The position numbers were made by a program, and so were the translations under genes. Below, in pieces: positions 63,677-64,000 of a stretch of 64,000 nt of DNA. The notes under the pieces are model-generated. The model saw only the letters and a program-made list of their open reading frames with translations. It ran no database searches and was not told where the DNA came from. Origin of the DNA: Pseudomonas sp. Leaf58 (GTDB lineage Bacteria > Pseudomonadota > Gammaproteobacteria > Pseudomonadales > Pseudomonadaceae); the NCBI RefSeq assembly GCF_003627215.1, contig NZ_CP032677.1, forward strand, positions 3,415,501 through 3,479,500, given 5' to 3'. Each line of letters begins with the position of its first letter. Positions within the stretch are counted from its first letter, which is position 1.

Positions 63677-64000
63677 AAGCACTTACCGCGACCCTGCGCC
63701 TGCAGTTTCACAGCGACTTCAGCCTTGACCACGCCGTGCCGCTGGTGCCGTATTTCGCCCAGCTGGGCATCAGCCACCTGTATGCCTCGCCCATCCTCAA
63801 GGCCCGTGCCGGCTCACGCCACGGCTACGACGTGGTCGACCCCACCTGCGTCAACCCCGAGCTGGGCGGCGAGGCGGCGCTCGAACGGCTGGTCGCCGCC
63901 CTGCGCCAGCACGGCATGGGGTTGATCCTCGACACGGTGTCCAACCACATGGCCGTGGGCGGTGCCGACAACCCTTGGTGGCAAAGCCTGCTGGCCTGGG
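63673..64000 (+). CDS. treY: TreY, malto-oligosyltrehalose synthase, N-terminal part
   Basis: The first 109 residues lie in the window; the gene runs off the right edge. The start ATLRLQFHSDFSLDHAVPLV and ISHLYASPILKARAGSRHGYDVVD are the TreY N-terminal GH13 barrel. MGLILDTVSNHMAVGGADNPWW is the first GH13 conserved region, with Ser where most members have Pro (D-x-V-P-N-H). TreY turns the reducing end of a maltodextrin into trehalose linkage. It is coupled to malQ by a 4-bp overlap. Confidence 0.95.
   Translation, partial: MKALTATLRLQFHSDFSLDHAVPLVPYFAQLGISHLYASPILKARAGSRHGYDVVDPTCVNPELGGEAALERLVAALRQHGMGLILDTVSNHMAVGGADNPWWQSLLAW

Overview
The window looks like a chromosomal segment of a Pseudomonas putida-group bacterium. 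The reasons are the high-GC codon use, dense REP-type palindromes of the 'gggagc..gcttgcc' and 'cgcgggtaaacccgc' kinds, and gene orders typical of that group: aat-bpt-infA / clpA-clpS / cspD, icd / monomeric idh, nudJ-mnmA-hflD-purB, the pyrimidine reductive pathway block, zwf-gnd, and glgA-treZ-malQ-treY. Almost everything is recognisable chromosomal backbone. The accessory-looking parts are the left edge and one intergenic repeat array.

Layout. 1-4.3 kb: end of an SDR gene, then a mildly lower-GC block (PncC/CinA-like amidase, a small membrane protein, DUF421, a phospholipase D-type lipoprotein, DUF5329) that stops at a tRNA-Ser(UGA) gene. 4.4-10.3 kb: a BI-1 membrane protein, an NCS2 purine permease, the tusDCBE sulfur relay coupled to a TrpD2/YbiB-like gene, and a glutathionyl-hydroquinone reductase. 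10.3-17.9 kb (minus strand): cysG, serS, crcB, rarA, lolA, ftsK. 18.3-23.4 kb: both aminoacyl-tRNA-protein transferases, infA, clpA, clpS and cspD, which together form a near-complete bacterial N-degron pathway. 23.5-27.4 kb: two unrelated NADP isocitrate dehydrogenases, divergently arranged. 27.6-33.1 kb: nudJ, mnmA, hflD, purB, roxA and a GNAT gene. 33.2-41.7 kb: topB, a PuuB-like oxidase, an alpha/beta hydrolase, a TSUP permease, nudC, a dienoyl-CoA isomerase and nhaB. 41.77-42.63 kb: a six-copy tandem array bracketed by 98-bp inverted arms. 42.7-44.3 kb: a lipocalin and rnz.

44.5-52.9 kb encodes uracil/thymine breakdown. An NCS1 permease imports the base. PreT/PreA reduces it, HydA opens the ring, and an M20 N-carbamoyl amidohydrolase releases the beta-amino acid. 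A RutR-like TetR protein sits at the far end. A near-perfect 24-bp palindrome in the divergent promoter region is the best candidate for its operator.

53.0-57.4 kb holds a GH15 enzyme with a second-type zwf and a short gnd. After a 55-codon coiled-coil ORF and a 538-bp regulatory gap, 58.3 kb to the end holds glgA, treZ, malQ and the start of treY, all translationally coupled or nearly so. This set makes alpha-glucan and converts it to trehalose.

No CRISPR array, insertion sequence, prophage, integrase or toxin-antitoxin module was found. The most unexplained structures are the 41.8-42.6 kb array, several strong palindromes in promoter regions, and the 55-codon ORF. None of these amounts to a proven new system.
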